Positions 23,041 through 35,549 of a stretch of DNA of 64,000 nt are shown in pieces. The first letter of the stretch is position 1; each line of letters opens with the position of its first letter. The notes under the pieces were generated by a model, which saw nothing but the letters and a program-made list of their open reading frames with translations, did no database searches and had not been told where the DNA came from. Where the stretch lies: assembly GCA_038363925.1 (NCBI GenBank), contig JAQQWL010000011.1, forward strand, positions 5,518,001 through 5,582,000. The letters are read 5' to 3'. The DNA comes from Apiospora phragmitis (Eukaryota > Ascomycota > Sordariomycetes > Amphisphaeriales > Apiosporaceae). Made by a program: the position numbers and the translations under genes.

Positions 23041-24308
23041 CTACAACTCAGCAGGCGGGTCGTCCCTTTTGCTGCCACCAGCAATAAGCTCCGTCATATC
23101 TCGCATTCGGTAGTCCAGGACCGGTGTGACCCAGTCATCTTCCACCAATGAGTAGCTCTCTTTGGCGTTATCGTGGGGTTTCCGCGGGTTGATGGCCCAG
23201 TAGGCAAAATCCGCGTCGAGAAACTTCAGATACCGCAGCAGGTTATTCCAATAGTTCGCGTCGCCGAGCCCCGGGTGCTGCGGCGCCCCGAACTCCCCTA
23301 TCCATACCGGCGCCGTGTTGTCTTCGACCAGGTACGCCCAATTGCGTCGCATCGCCTGTATGAAAGACTCGTAGCTTCGCTTCGAATAGCGCCCTCCGAG
23401 CTGCCCCATCCGGACCAGGCATACACATGCGCCGTATAGACGAGTCTGTTTTCCACGTCCAGCTTCACCGGCCTGGTGGCGGCTCCGTGTATATCGTTGT
23501 TGGACTCGGTCCCTCCCACCACGATGAGCCAGTCATCGTTCATCTTCAGAAGTCGGTTGCCGCACTTCTCGGCGGCCGTCGCCCAGCGATCCCACGTCAT
23601 GGTGCCCCAGACACCACGCACCTCGTTCCGCAGGTCGGCGCCGATGACGCGCGGGTTATCCAAGAATAAGCGCATGACCGTCTCCCAGTGTTGGATCCAG
23701 TCCTCCTCGGACTGCGAGATGCTGCAAAGCGGGCCGAGGTGGTCGTTTGCCCAGCCCGCGTCGCAAGGATCGGCGCCGCAGCACCATGTAGCGGACGTAA
23801 TGTGGTTGTTGATGATGACGGCGATGCCCTCGTCGGTCAATGCCTTGACGCAGGCCTCGAAGACCTCCAACGCGCGCAAGCCGGCGAGGTCGGGGTTTGC
23901 AGTCAGAAGGTGGGGCAGGATGTGCGGGTTGAGCATGACCATCTCGTCCGAGTAGGGCATGCGCACACTATTGAAGCCGAGCTTGCGGATGGTCTGGGCG
24001 ATGACGGAGCGGTGCTGGACGTCGAGGCCGCCAGGGATGTAGAGTTCGTCGCTGGCGCCATACCAATTGACCGAGGACAGCTTGAAGCGGCGGCCATGGG
24101 TGTCGACGATGTCGCGGCCCTTGGTGGAGAGGGGCAGGGAGTAGGTCGCGATACTAGTTTCGGGGATCGGAGGCGGAAGCGGTCGTTGACTGAACAGTCT
24201 GGCGTCGGCATCTGGCGTCCAGGGCTGGCCGAGGGTGGCATCGGCCTTGCACAGATAGTGGAAGTATCCTCCTCCCAGGAGCAGGAGGCTCACAAGAATC
24301 AGCATCAT
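23041..24308 (-). CDS. Membrane-anchored GH5 glycoside hydrolase (cellulase superfamily)
   Basis: Predicted retaining beta-glycosidase of family GH5, single exon, about 422 aa. The ATG at 24308 opens a hydrophobic segment at residues 2-18 (LILVSLLLLGGGY). This is a signal peptide or, more likely, a type II anchor because no clear cleavage site follows. The barrel carries FKLSSVNWYGASDELYIPGG, LGFNSVRMPYSDEM, AVIINNHIT, the acid/base motif DLRNEVRG (Glu229), YTAHVYAWSGWG and the nucleophile motif VWIGEFGAPQ. A CCCC run at 23404-23407 (GGGG on the coding strand) is one base short. With five Gs the frame continues from WSGW into GQLGGRYSKRSYESF. As written, the protein loses its nucleophile domain. 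The substrate is unknown; fungal GH5 enzymes of this type act on beta-glucans or glycolipids. It faces the GH15 gene tail to tail. Confidence 0.83.
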
Positions 24309-25410
24309 GACGGTGCGCCGGTTCTACGCAGGTCGCATCCTTGGCCGACTGCTTAGGGGAAGGAAGAGAAGTCAAGCAATACTGGATTGATATGGACGGA
24401 GAGAAGATGGAATGGAATTGGGCGTGGATTGATAACGACCAACCCTAAAACCAAATACACGGCAAATCTAGAAGAGAAAAGAGTTGGGCTACGTTGAAGC
24501 AAGCAAAGCAAAGAATAAGTACCTAACAGCCTAACACGAATCGACGTGAGTAAGGGGCTAATTACGTCGTGAAATATGGGGGAGCAAGCTGGAGAGTTTG
24601 TTCCATCGATTGAAGATAATAGGCCCGGAATGATGTTGATCTTGCTCCTGACACGGGTGATTGACTCTCTCTGACTCTCTCTCGCTCTCCTCCCATGGGT
24701 CGCTCTCCTGTGACAGAGTTGAGGGTTTGGGGGGAGAAGCAAAGCTATGGGCGTCTGGGGGGCGCAGCGGGCGCGGGGCTGTTAAGGCTAGGTAAGGCTA
24801 AGGGACCAGGATTGGGGTTTCTCAGGTACCTAAGGTTACATGCCGACACTACCTACGTGCATACTAAAACAAATGGACTCTTAACGACGGGACGTTTAAA
24901 TATGGTTGTGGTATCTTGATTTCATTCATTTACAATCCAATCGTGTCATTACTCTCTCTCTCTCTCTCCCCCTCTCTCTTACATATATATATATATATAT
25001 ATATGCCCGCATGAGCAACATCGACACGAGGCCCTTCCCCTTTCCCCTTTATTCGAGGCCATATCAGCGAAATTCCCAACTGGGATTGCATCTCGTACAT
25101 GAACATGGCTAACGCTCCTGGATATCAATCGTCCCTCCCTATACGCCATGCTGACATTTAATGAAACCTTTTTTGTACCTAGCCGTGACCACAGTATACA
25201 CAACTGGCCAGGATCGTGAGAGTGCCTGGCCAAACAAGAAATTTGACATGGAAACATGAATTGCGCGCACGCGAGTGCACGTTTTTTTGTGTCTTTTGAC
25301 ATATTGATGTATTATATTGGATCATGAGAGTTGCCCTGTCTTCTGGCCTCATATCCTATTCATCCCAAGTGGGTCGACATAGCCGTCCGGGACTTGTCCT
25401 TTGCTCGAGG
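24309..25410. other. Intergenic region with dinucleotide repeats
   Basis: Holds the GH5 promoter (CT-rich near 24660-24690) and the 3' flank of the receptor gene. A (CT)n and then (AT)n microsatellite lies at about 24952-25003. No gene seen. Confidence 0.55.
24952..25003. repeat. (CT)n/(AT)n compound microsatellite
   Basis: A CT-dinucleotide run, interrupted once by a C-rich step, is followed by about ten AT units. Confidence 0.85.
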
Positions 25411-27178
25411 TCAGCCGTGACGGTGCACGAGGTGGGGAACTCGGTTGATGTTGTTGGAATGGTGAATCTCCCTCCCAAGTCCCCGGTGTTGCTGCTGCTT
25501 GCGCCATCGGCGAGAAATTGTGTTGTTGTTGGTATGGCGACCCCCCTCCCCCCAGGTGCCCTGGGCGGCTTGTTGCGGCGGCCTTGGCGAGGAGAAGGAT
25601 CGCGAGTGCGGTTGGTATCGTGTGGCCACGGCCCCGGGCCCGAAATAGTCAGGCGTATGGCGTCCATTCCGCGGGCTCGTGGGCGACATGGCAGGGCTAA
25701 TCGGCGTTAGTCCAGCTTCGGCGTCTTTTCCGGAATCATGTGACAACATTTCATAGCTACGAGGATCGCTCTTCAAATCAATACGCGCATCCATGGAGAC
25801 GAACTCCTTCTTCGCACGCTTTCCTCCCGTCATGCCAAACGTCTCGAGCCAGCCGGTCACCATTGACCAGCGTCCGAGGAGGAACAGAAGCCAAATGCCG
25901 TTCATCTGTCGTCGTGTCAGCTGCTATTCCTTTCCCACTTGACACCGTAGCCGGTGGGGTAAACGGGGGTAACTCACAGCCAGGAGGATAAGAACAGCCA
26001 CTACCGTCGGGAGTGGAACGACAAGGTTGCTGGCCAATGGGAGACATGTGTTCTTCTTGTCTTCCTCGGTCTGGTAAAGGCATTCGATCCAAGCTAGAGC
26101 CCGGGTGCCTGTCTTGGCTGCCTGGACCACGTTGTCCTGGAAAACGAATATGACGGCGAAGAAGATAACATCGCAGATAATGATCAGGACAATGACGATA
26201 CCACGCCACTGTAGCTGAATGACGCGCCTGACGCGACGGTACGCTTGTCTTGGGGTCATGGTACGGATACTGGCCGTATATGACGGCATCCCAGAACCCT
26301 CGGTGGTCGCGCTGCTGTCTGCCAACGATGCCAGGTAGACCTTGATACAGTATCCAAAGGTCGCGAACTGAATAATGACGGTGAGACCGGCAAAGACCAA
26401 CAGCGGGATCCAGAAATCCGCCAAGCTGTTCTGGTGATTGATGTGGCACGTCTGTCCGAATCGGAACGACACGCCGCTCACCATTAAGGCGATAATCAAA
26501 CCCACGATGGGGGATGCCCCAGCCTACCACCTGGGACAGCCACATGAAGCTCCTTCCGACCACTGTCTGCCAGCAGATCTGCAGATGCAGGGACAGAGAC
26601 CGCAGGAAGACCCACATGACTCCGGCCCAACCGCCCCCGATCAAGAAGGCCCCGGAGGCTGCGCACATACTGCTCGAGTCCATGCCATGAGGTGTGATGG
26701 CATTGAAACACTGCTCGGGTTTGCCTGCGAGCGGAATAATGAAGCCAAGCTATATAGAACATTAGAAAAGATTCCCCTACCACACCGCCTCGGGGCGGGA
26801 GTAACTCACGTTCATGAACATCACAGCACAGGTGAGACTGATACTAAGATAATGGCGATGCGTTTTCTCAACCGGGAGAAAAGCCCATGATGCTAGTAAG
26901 AAGACGCAGCAGACCACACCCGCCACATTGATCCAGTTGGCAACCTGGCTGGACGACTTGAAGCTGTCGGGATATGCCCAGTCCGTCATGGGGCACGGTA
27001 AGCAGCATGTCAAACCTGCGACTGTTTGACATAACCGTCCGTCCACAACTGTAAAACTTTAGCCTTGCGCAAAACACTGGATTTCGATGTCTTTCTACTT
27101 ACAACCACCCGTAGACGGGAACTTCAGCTCGTTTAAGAAAGGCGCAGGACATGGGATGTCCGATATGTTGAATGACAT
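25411..27178 (-). CDS. Seven-transmembrane receptor, fungal secretin-like GPCR type
   Basis: Predicted plasma-membrane G-protein-coupled receptor, about 526 aa. Exons are 27178-27103, 27048-26810, 26749-25978 and 25905-25411. The start ATG opens MSFNISDIPCPAPFLNELKF, and a Cys-rich extracellular N-terminus follows (GLTCCLPCPMTDWAYPDSF). Hydrophobic segments include WINVAGVVCCVFLLASWAFL, YLSISLTCAVMFMN joined to LGFIIPLAG, AASGAFLIGGGWAGVMWVF, GLIIALMVSGVSF, WIPLLVFAGLTVIIQFATF, GIVIVLIIICDVIFFAVIFV and VVAVLILLAM joined to NGIWLLFLLG. This gives seven or so helices. The third cytoplasmic loop is basic (PRQAYRRVRRVIQLQWR) and the C-terminal tail is about 140 residues, Ser/Pro-rich. The arrangement resembles the GprM/Gpr-7 (MG00532-like) class. 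A CCCCC run (GGGGG at 26509-26513) is one base long and breaks the frame. The ligand is unknown. Confidence 0.75.
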
Positions 27179-28118
27179 GTTGACGATCGACCAGGGGGTC
27201 TGCACCCTTTGTTGTACTCCTAGCTAAGTCGTCCCCCGATACTCGATATAGCTCTGTTGAGAATATATATATACAGGACAATATTGTCCCTTGTAGCCTC
27301 GCAATGTCACGGAGCGGCAAGAAGCTCGTCACCGCTACACTTTCGGACACGGTTGGGGGGTAGTAATCGAGTGGTCGGTGGCGGTTGTATTAGTGTTGGT
27401 GTTGAACTAGTGAGTTTGCGCCGAAGGGTCTCGGTCCAGACATATACTCCCACACGGCGATAGGACAAGATATACAATGCGTCAAGTAAAGGATAGCGGC
27501 ATAAATAAAGAAGCGGTAGGCGGCGAATTAGACCCAGGGAGCCCGAGAGGGTGGGAAGCGTGACAGATGAGAAACAAGGAGTGTTGTCGGTCAGTTAGTA
27601 TTCATGGCTCGAAAGCCTGCTGCTAATGAGGCACTGCTCACACAAAACCAAGAAGCGGCATAGGAAACCAAGACATGGGAGATCCAGACGTTTGAAGGTC
27701 ACACGCCTCTGCGTGATGGGGGGGGGGAGGAGGGCGGACGCCCATATAAGTTATCAATATCTGGGGATACAACTAAGGACAGGCAGGCCCTCGAAGCCGG
27801 TGGGCCTAGGGAGCAAAGACGGGTTCCCGCCTTTGCCATCCAGCTTGCCAGGAGTACAAATCACTCGAGCTGCGCAGGGGCCTATCCTAGAACTAGGGTG
27901 AGAGTGAAAGTCTTTTCTTGGTGATGATAGGCAGCGTCTCTAATCCTTGGACAAGAAAGCAGCCGGGGCCGGGGGAGGAGGGTAGCCTAGCCTAGGTGCA
28001 TATTACATGTACCTAGCCTAGTACAACAAGTACAGCCCAAACCGGCGAATGCCTCCATAACGAATGGGACCCTTGACGCGTTCTTGTTGCTGTGATGAAT
28101 AAGTGGCATCGGGCATAT

Positions 28119-28155
<37 letters not shown>
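28119..28155. repeat. (CGCAGA)n hexanucleotide repeat
   Basis: About six perfect tandem copies of a CGCAGA unit. Confidence 0.9.
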
Positions 28156-31100
28156 TTGGAGGCGGTGGGGTGGGTACTGCACACCAACCAGCCCGGCAAG
28201 CCAGGCTCTGGCGTGTAAGAGAGGTGAGCTACTATGTAGCTGGTGAGGGTACTTTTTTATTTTATTTTTTTAGTCGAGTATGGATGCGAAATGGGCCAAG
28301 CCGCTACGGGGGGGGGGGAGAGAGAGTGGAGTGGCCGGGGGCAGGGCCATCGATTAATCGACCCATCACCCATCAAGGCTCGGGTCCTGCAAGCCCAGAC
28401 TAGAATCAGGCCCTGCTTTTTTCTCTCCTCAAAGGACTGGGTATCCTGGAAGGCAGGCCTATTGGTCAATCCAGGGCTCCGTGCTCGAGCATGCCGACCA
28501 GGTGGATGGACACAGTACGGCTTGGAGGGTGATGCACCAGCTGAGAGTCGAGACGAAAATGCTGCAGCTTATTTAGCGAGCTGGTGCTGAGCGAAAAGCT
28601 CGATTCGGGGCCTCGTTGGCTGGAAAGCAGGCTCTTGGGTGCGAAAAGGGGATCCAGTATCACCCTCTCGCCAGGCCATCTCATCGGTATTCCTAACCCG
28701 ACAAAACACACTGCCTTACCGTACATTGCATACGATACGTACGGTACGGTAGAGGTGGGTATCTGGTGGAAGTAAACCCACGACACAAGAGGGAAACAGT
28801 CCCGGGTGGCTTTTGTTCGTCCGACTGCTTGGATAGGAATAGCTGGATCGTGCTGAACCGGCGAACTCCAAAGAAGAGCATCCCATATTTTCCCTACTTG
28901 GGAACGCAACCTGCTCTGCTTATTACTACCCCTCCCATTCAAAGAGGCTGATAGCTGCAACCCTCACCTGCTGTCTGGCACAACTTACAAGTGCTGTAGA
29001 TCTCCGACTTTGGAGAACCCCGAGGAACAATATCTACCGAGGCATGTGTGCCCTTTGCGAGTACAGCCTGCCTCGCCGAGGACACACCTTGACACGCGCA
29101 TTGGGCCGAGAGGGTGGTATGACGCAGGGTCTGCTAATGGTAACTGGCGTTGGGCTTTGACTTAGAAGTTGCGTTCTCTCGTATTTTTTGTGGACAAAGG
29201 GAACATCACTGCCAGTAGTCAACAACAGACACAGTCTCGGCAGATGGCCTAAGATGTGGTCGGATCCCGTCGCTTAGGTGCTAGCAAACTACACTACGTG
29301 TGCACGTGGGAGGGAAGTGGCTTCTGGAAGTGGCTCTCTTTTCTTCTTATTCTCCCCTCTTCCTTGTCCCGGTAGACCATGGCTGGATGCGATGTAAGCA
29401 TGCGAGTTTCGGGCACAGAAAACAAAAAGTACGGCACTTCTGGTGATGAAAGGTATTGGTGCGGTAAGACATGGACAGCAATTGGAGACTGGATAGGCGT
29501 ACATACAGATTACACGGGCTGTGGTGACAGGTGGAATCGTTCCAGTGCTTAAGGTACTGCAGAGTTGTGTCGGTGTAACGTTAATATGGCAGGGCAAAAG
29601 AAGAAAAAGCCTACCTAATCTACGGATATGTACATACATACTCCGTACATACATACATCATTAACGTTAGCGACTGACGTCCCTCTAGGCCGACCCGGCG
29701 ATCACCAACCAACCGGCCATGTAAGCAGAGCAAACCAGTGAGCACGGGAAGAGCCGAGCCTGAGCATCCCTTCGCCTCTTCAAGACTTGACTCGGACAAG
29801 CCGCCAACAACACTGCCAGGCGGCATATTCCACTACCGTGATTGGTTGGATTGGAGGGAACCGGCAACATGCTGCCTCCGCTCATATTATGCAGAGCCCA
29901 GCCTACTCCAAGGCGACAAGGCTTTTGAATAACGACAGCAAGGTGCAAGGTGAGATGAATGATGGTGGGTTGTTCGGACGGATACAGATGCATTGGAATG
30001 TCTCAGCCCTGTTGCCAGGCCCCTGGGATCCAATCCAGACATGTACTTTTGCTCCCTGCTGCTGTATTCACAGCTCGCTCTGGAAAGGGAAACATGACAC
30101 TATTGCCACGCATTGGCCTCGCATTTGGGATCTTTGTTACCAACGGAAAAAGAGACCGGCCACTCTTAGTGGACACGCAATTACATCCAAGGGTAGAGAC
30201 AGGAGCGTTTTATTGCCAGTCTCATCCAATGACGAAAGGGGATGGGAAAATAAGGAGCACAACAAGGCTCTCGCCGACATCCTAATCCCACCACCACCAC
30301 TCAGTGCCCCTCCAGCTTCCTGAGTGCTGAGTGAAGGGAATGCGCATTTGGATTCTGCCCTCTCAGGATTCAGCATGGGCATCTACGTGCCTGATTGGTC
30401 CAGATCCCAGTACCGCCCGAGAAGAGCGAGCCAGTCAGCCAGTGGTCAGCCAGTGTCTGCTGCAAGTCTTAGATGACGAACAGATCGACGACAGATCACA
30501 CATCCGAGCCAGCCAGCACGCCAATTTGCTTCCTCCTCTGCGGCCGCCTCTGCGCCGCGTGAGCTCGCACGCCAATCGCAACGAATCTCGCATTGGTATT
30601 AGTAGAATCTCCTGGATTACGGCACAGAAGGTCAACGAGATGAGGTTATGCAATGGCTGGAAGATTGCAATCAATGAATGGCCTTTTTACCCGTGTCTAG
30701 GTACTTAAAGTATCTTTACGCATTCGGCAACTTCTAAGAGGAGACCTGTAGAATCTTTCTTCAGCATCCTTGTCGTTATTAGAAAGGAACACTCTTCCCT
30801 GTGCTTAATTCTCGTCCCCTGCATCCAATCGTGACATAGCAAATAGCCCGGCCAGGACCGTACGTGACACTGTACGGGTTGTGTTCAGGAACCGAAAACC
30901 CACTCGTCGACTCCAAGACTCACTAGGCCAGCAACCAGCTCTTCGGCCGATGCACGGCTCGATTCGGTCGATAAGCATGCGGGCAATTGTACAAGTATGA
31001 CCACAAACTGTTGATGTCAGAGCAGGTGGTATCTTGGTCAGATTTAGGCGTCTTGGTGCGCGGCAGGATTGACCGGGGCGCATTCCGTTGCGTGCCTGCG

Positions 31101-31597
31101 TATGTAGGCATCCACATGCATCGCCAGGGGAGGAAATGAGGCAAATTTCGAGCGAACACCACCAAGAGAGGCCATCGTGCTACTACTATGTACGTTGGTG
31201 GTGATGAGTGTTATTAGCGCGATAGACTGGCAATATCATATCACGTCGTCTGAGCGTCTGCGTACGATTATGCCACGTTCTATTGTGCAACCACAGGCAG
31301 AAGCCACGGGCGCCAAAAGCAAGGATGAACTCGATGGGTTCGGGTATGGGTGAAAAGGGTGAACCATTGAAATCCTACGGGACCAAAGAACTAGCTCGGG
31401 GAGAAGGAGTGTTGGTGGATGTGCGTCGATCTGTTCCTGAACAAACAAGATGTGTACAAGGCATGATAAGCCCTTGCCTTATTTGTTCGGGCTTCCAGGA
31501 AACCGAGAATAGATCGTCGCGCTGCTAATTCATCAAACGATCCGGCCATCCCACTTTCCCCCATTTGCGTAACTGACTTGCGCAAGGGACCTTGCGT

Positions 31598-31622
31598 GTT
31601 TCCGTTTCCGTTTCCGTTTCCG
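31598..31622. repeat. (GTTTCC)n hexanucleotide repeat
   Basis: Four perfect tandem copies of GTTTCC. Confidence 0.9.
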
Positions 31623-33971
31623 TCGAGGGCGACCGGCGACCGGCGACTGCAGCGTGTCTGCCGAAACATCACCCGGCAGTCTACGACCGAAGCCAGAAGA
31701 AAGAGATGAAGAAAACCCGAATTGAGATACCGCTAACGAACCAAGTCCAAAGCTATAATTCTTCCTCCTTGCCGAATGCAAGATAGCACGCCCTTCGGTA
31801 CGAGGGCCAAGAAGCTTATGGTCACAGTGGTCTGGGTAGTCGGCCTCGCTGTCAGTTTCAACTTCCAACCCCTGCCGAGTCACTTCGTACGATACCACCA
31901 TGCATACTGTAACCTAGGTGGTTATTCGGCCCGCCGGGAACGTCACTCTCAAGTCTGTGTTTTGGGAAGGATCTTGTCATCCCTCCTCCTTGTACTGTAA
32001 GTACGTATATGTATGTAGATCTGCAAAGCGTACAATCTGTCGTCAGTTCAGTAGCACTGCTAACCCGGAGTACTACTATAGAAGCTGCCATGTAACATAG
32101 GAGCGCAATGACGAAAGTTGCTCCGGGCAACTTGCTAGGTTACTCTGGACTTCGCATGCGGGCTGATTAGATTAATCCTGATAGAAATACAGTGCAGAAA
32201 TCACCAAATGGGAGACTAAGTACCTACTTATTAGGCATGTAAGCATCTCCATCTTCTTATTAAGGAATTTGGGGTCACTAAGGTTTGCAGTCTGACCTGA
32301 ACCACCTCTGTCTTAGCGACCTCTATAGTTCGACCGGCGTCCTCATGACCGACCGTGATGCGTAGGACGGGACGGCGAGGCCATTCGTCTGGATTTCTGG
32401 AATGTTTCGAAACCACTAGCAACAGGCTATGCATGCAACGTCCTCGCTACCCGGGAAGCCCCTTGAGCGAGCGAGGCACCAAACTTGATGTCTTCAACGT
32501 GCCAAAGTTTCGAGGGCTGTTGGGGGAAACCCCCATGCGTCGGAACTTGAACCACCCTCTTGAGTGGTATGTGCGTGCCTGTCTGCTACATACATACTCC
32601 GTATATACCGGCACCCCCAGACTAGAAGGAGAAACAGTGCTGTCTAGGCCACCCCGTGTTTCAGCTGGTCCCAAAGTCTAGAGCTTTTTGACTATTTCAG
32701 GCGTCGTCGAATTCAGGTCAGGCTTCATTCAGCACGTTATCATCTCAACAATCCAATTGACGAATACGCTCATTGCCATCTGCCAGGCCAATGGAAGGAT
32801 GCAATTAGCCAATACATCACCTGTGTATGAACCTAAACCTGAACGCCACGCCCCGTCGTCGTCGGCAATTCTCTTTCAGTATTTTGTAGATGCTCTCCAA
32901 CAATGCCCCAAACCAGGGAGGGGGCACAGAGTCGGGTTCCGCCCTTACCCGTTGCAAGATGTCTCGACTCGTGGCGGCGGCAGAGACAAAAAGCAAGCGA
33001 AGGATAGTCTGGCTGGTTCATGCGATACTCGAGATGTGAAACCTTGCGATGCTAACAAAATTTGGTTCACGACGGTAGGTAGCAATCACGTTGCAGGGTG
33101 CAGTTGCGCAGCCCAATCAGGCACAGTCGGCGATGGAGACCACATTCTCCATCAACCCAAAGGCATAAGGACAATGCAACCCTCGTTCAGCCTTGGAGCA
33201 GTCATCGTCGTGCCCCAATCTCGGTGTCTGCTAGCTCACAATACCTCGAATTGCAACGGAGACCGGACTCCCCCGGGCACCTAGGCTGTCGTGGCTGATG
33301 GATCTGTATATCTTCCAATTCCATGTAGAGACTGAGACATGGCTTAACTTCTGGGTTAACTAACCTGTATACCTGTATGATACCCTGTCGATCATTGATT
33401 ATTGATCGCTGAATCATTGATGATCTAACTGTTTCCTCCTCGTTTCTCCGTCCAGGCGGGATGTTCGCTGCAGCCGATAGCTAGTATGTGATTGACTGAC
33501 CGGGGTTGGTTGTCGAGCACGCCTTGTGGGAGGAACCCACTGTAAAGACGCAGGCTGGCAGGTAAGATGGGCCCCCCTGACGATTCCTGGTGAGATCTAT
33601 CAAACTTCGACAGAAGATAACGACAGAGAAAAAGAAAACACAAATACCCAGAAATAGCCATCAATAATAAAGTACATAGATGCTGCTGACGACCCGAGGC
33701 TCCACGATCATGTCATGACGGGCGGCGGCCTGCCAGCCTGCACTGCACACCTTCCCCATTCATCCCAGAGACCGAGCCTCGATGTCTGCGCCTACCAATT
33801 TCAGCAATAAGTCCAGACTCCAGGCTTCCTCCCTGTGTGAGCATGTACTTACCACATTGCAGCTGCAATAGCGAGGCACAGAATGCCAAATCCTAAATTG
33901 AAGAATCCTCCTGCTAACTTACATGAGAAGCGAGCAGGGATGAAACGAGAGTGGCGGACCAGACTGGCGGG

Positions 33972-33998
33972 TTTTTCTTTCTTTCTTTCTTTCTTTCC
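33972..33998. repeat. (TTTC)n tetranucleotide repeat
   Basis: About six tandem TTTC units. Confidence 0.85.
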
Positions 33999-34385
33999 CA
34001 GGTTTTTGAACGAATGGAAATATCGAAACAGGCTGCTGTACATTTAGACGGGAGGTAAATAGTTGCGTACAGATGACGACGGCCATGTTACGAGTAGCCA
34101 GGCAAGTCCAGCTGTGAAACCTCCATCTAGCCAGCAGTGCCAGCTTCTTTTCCTTCTTCTTCTGGTCCCAAAACTCTGGGCATCTCTGGGGGTTTTCTCT
34201 TCTGTGTCATGGTGATGATAAGGCTTTGCTTCTTCTATTGCGTACTGTCCGCATCAAACTCACATACTTGATAGGTAACATGCTGAACTACACGACATGG
34301 CATACCACATACATAGACATGATCCTCTCACCCTCCCATAGCCAACCCCGGTTCCCCCACCGGTCCGATTGAATCCATCCCACAT

Positions 34386-34395
34386 CCACACACAG

Positions 34396-34424
<29 letters not shown>
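34386..34424. repeat. (CA)n microsatellite
   Basis: About 18 CA units with one interruption (CAGACA) near the start. Confidence 0.9.
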
Positions 34425-34427
<3 letters not shown>

Positions 34428-35549
34428 CGTCTAGAGCCCCCAGCTTTTCTGGGGCGGAGCATGGGCATCGGAGACATTGCCCGGGGTGGAAAGTGCGAAG
34501 CCGGCCACTTTTTTCCCTGCCAGCCAGCCAGCCCCGGATCATGGGTCAGTCCCTCCGTCGGACGGACCTCGCTGCAGTAGCGTGTCCTTTTCTACGGGAT
34601 CCAAAGGGATTGGTTGGCGACCACGCGGGCACGAGGCGGACAGGATCCTGTCGCGTGTTGTTTATGTTGGCTAGAGGGTTTCGCGTAGGATCAACCTGGA
34701 AGACGGACCGAAAGACGAAAAAGAGAATGTCCTCATTATGTTGGATGGTTACGTATGACGTTGGCCAACGGGGATAGTTACGCCCAACGGTCTGGACGAA
34801 ATTGTTGCTGACTGGGGCAGCAAGGGTTTTGATCTACTTGTACGCACGTCCGATAGTAGACGAGATTTAACACTCTCATGTTCTTCTGACTTTGCTCGAA
34901 TTGCTATGTCCCCTGGAACTGGTGATACGCATACTTCGTATCCAGGCTTTTAATATGTGCACTGCAATAAATACGACCCTTAGGAACGTCGTATGGTCAC
35001 GAATGGGATCAGTTACGTATGTGTTATCTTGGACAGTCGAAGAAATCAATGCTACCGCCGAAGAGTTTCTTATATTCATCAATCATGTCTCGGAACTTGC
35101 ATAATGGCTATCGCTATGACTATCTTTCAATTGAAAACGAGTGCTGCTCTTGAGCCACTCAGACCCTAGGCCTCCGTAAAACATATCGCCTTTTCCGATA
35201 ATAACTTGCTTGTGAACACTTTCTCTACGCGAGTGCAAGAAACGGCTATTCCCGACGGCGCATGCCATCAAGAGAGGACGACAAAGTCCCTCGTAGTGGC
35301 CGGTGCCCTTATATCGGATGGGCATAGCTACGATTCCCCGTTTGGCCACACCCAGTGCCAGTATCGTATCTGCCCAATTGGATGCTTCTCCTTACTTCCA
35401 TGAGAAAAATCCTGAACTCCCAAGATCTTTTCATCAAGTACATAAGAAGCAGATGCAATCTCAGCAGGACCATGCTGTTCAACGCCTCGCTGTAAATATA
35501 AATGGAAAATCGTAAGCTAGTAGTGTGTTCCCGTAGACCAACCTCATGT

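Larger units (their letters stand above)
27179..35549. other. 8.4 kb gene-poor region
   Basis: No conserved coding sequence was recognised on either strand over 8.4 kb, apart from a weak coding-like fragment at about 35330-35490. The longest ORF (198 codons at 32688-33284) has random composition. The region is rich in simple repeats: GCAGAC at 28119, TTTCCG at 31598, TTTC at 33972 and CA at 34386. It also contains short TAC/GTA-rich stretches and motif TACTCCGTA near 29640 and 32588. It may contain non-coding RNA genes or old degraded repeats that cannot be judged by eye. Confidence 0.5.

Noticed and set aside
18963..27178. Biosynthetic or carbohydrate-use gene cluster (GH15, GH5, receptor)
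   Set aside because: Only two hydrolases next to a receptor, on different strands, with no transporter, regulator or core synthase.
28092..28160. Array of short direct repeats that might suggest a CRISPR array
   Set aside because: The unit is a 6-bp tandem microsatellite with no spacers, in a eukaryotic genome.
32688..33284. 198-codon plus-strand ORF in the gene-poor region
   Set aside because: Random composition, no domain, no splice context and no codon bias like the real genes nearby.
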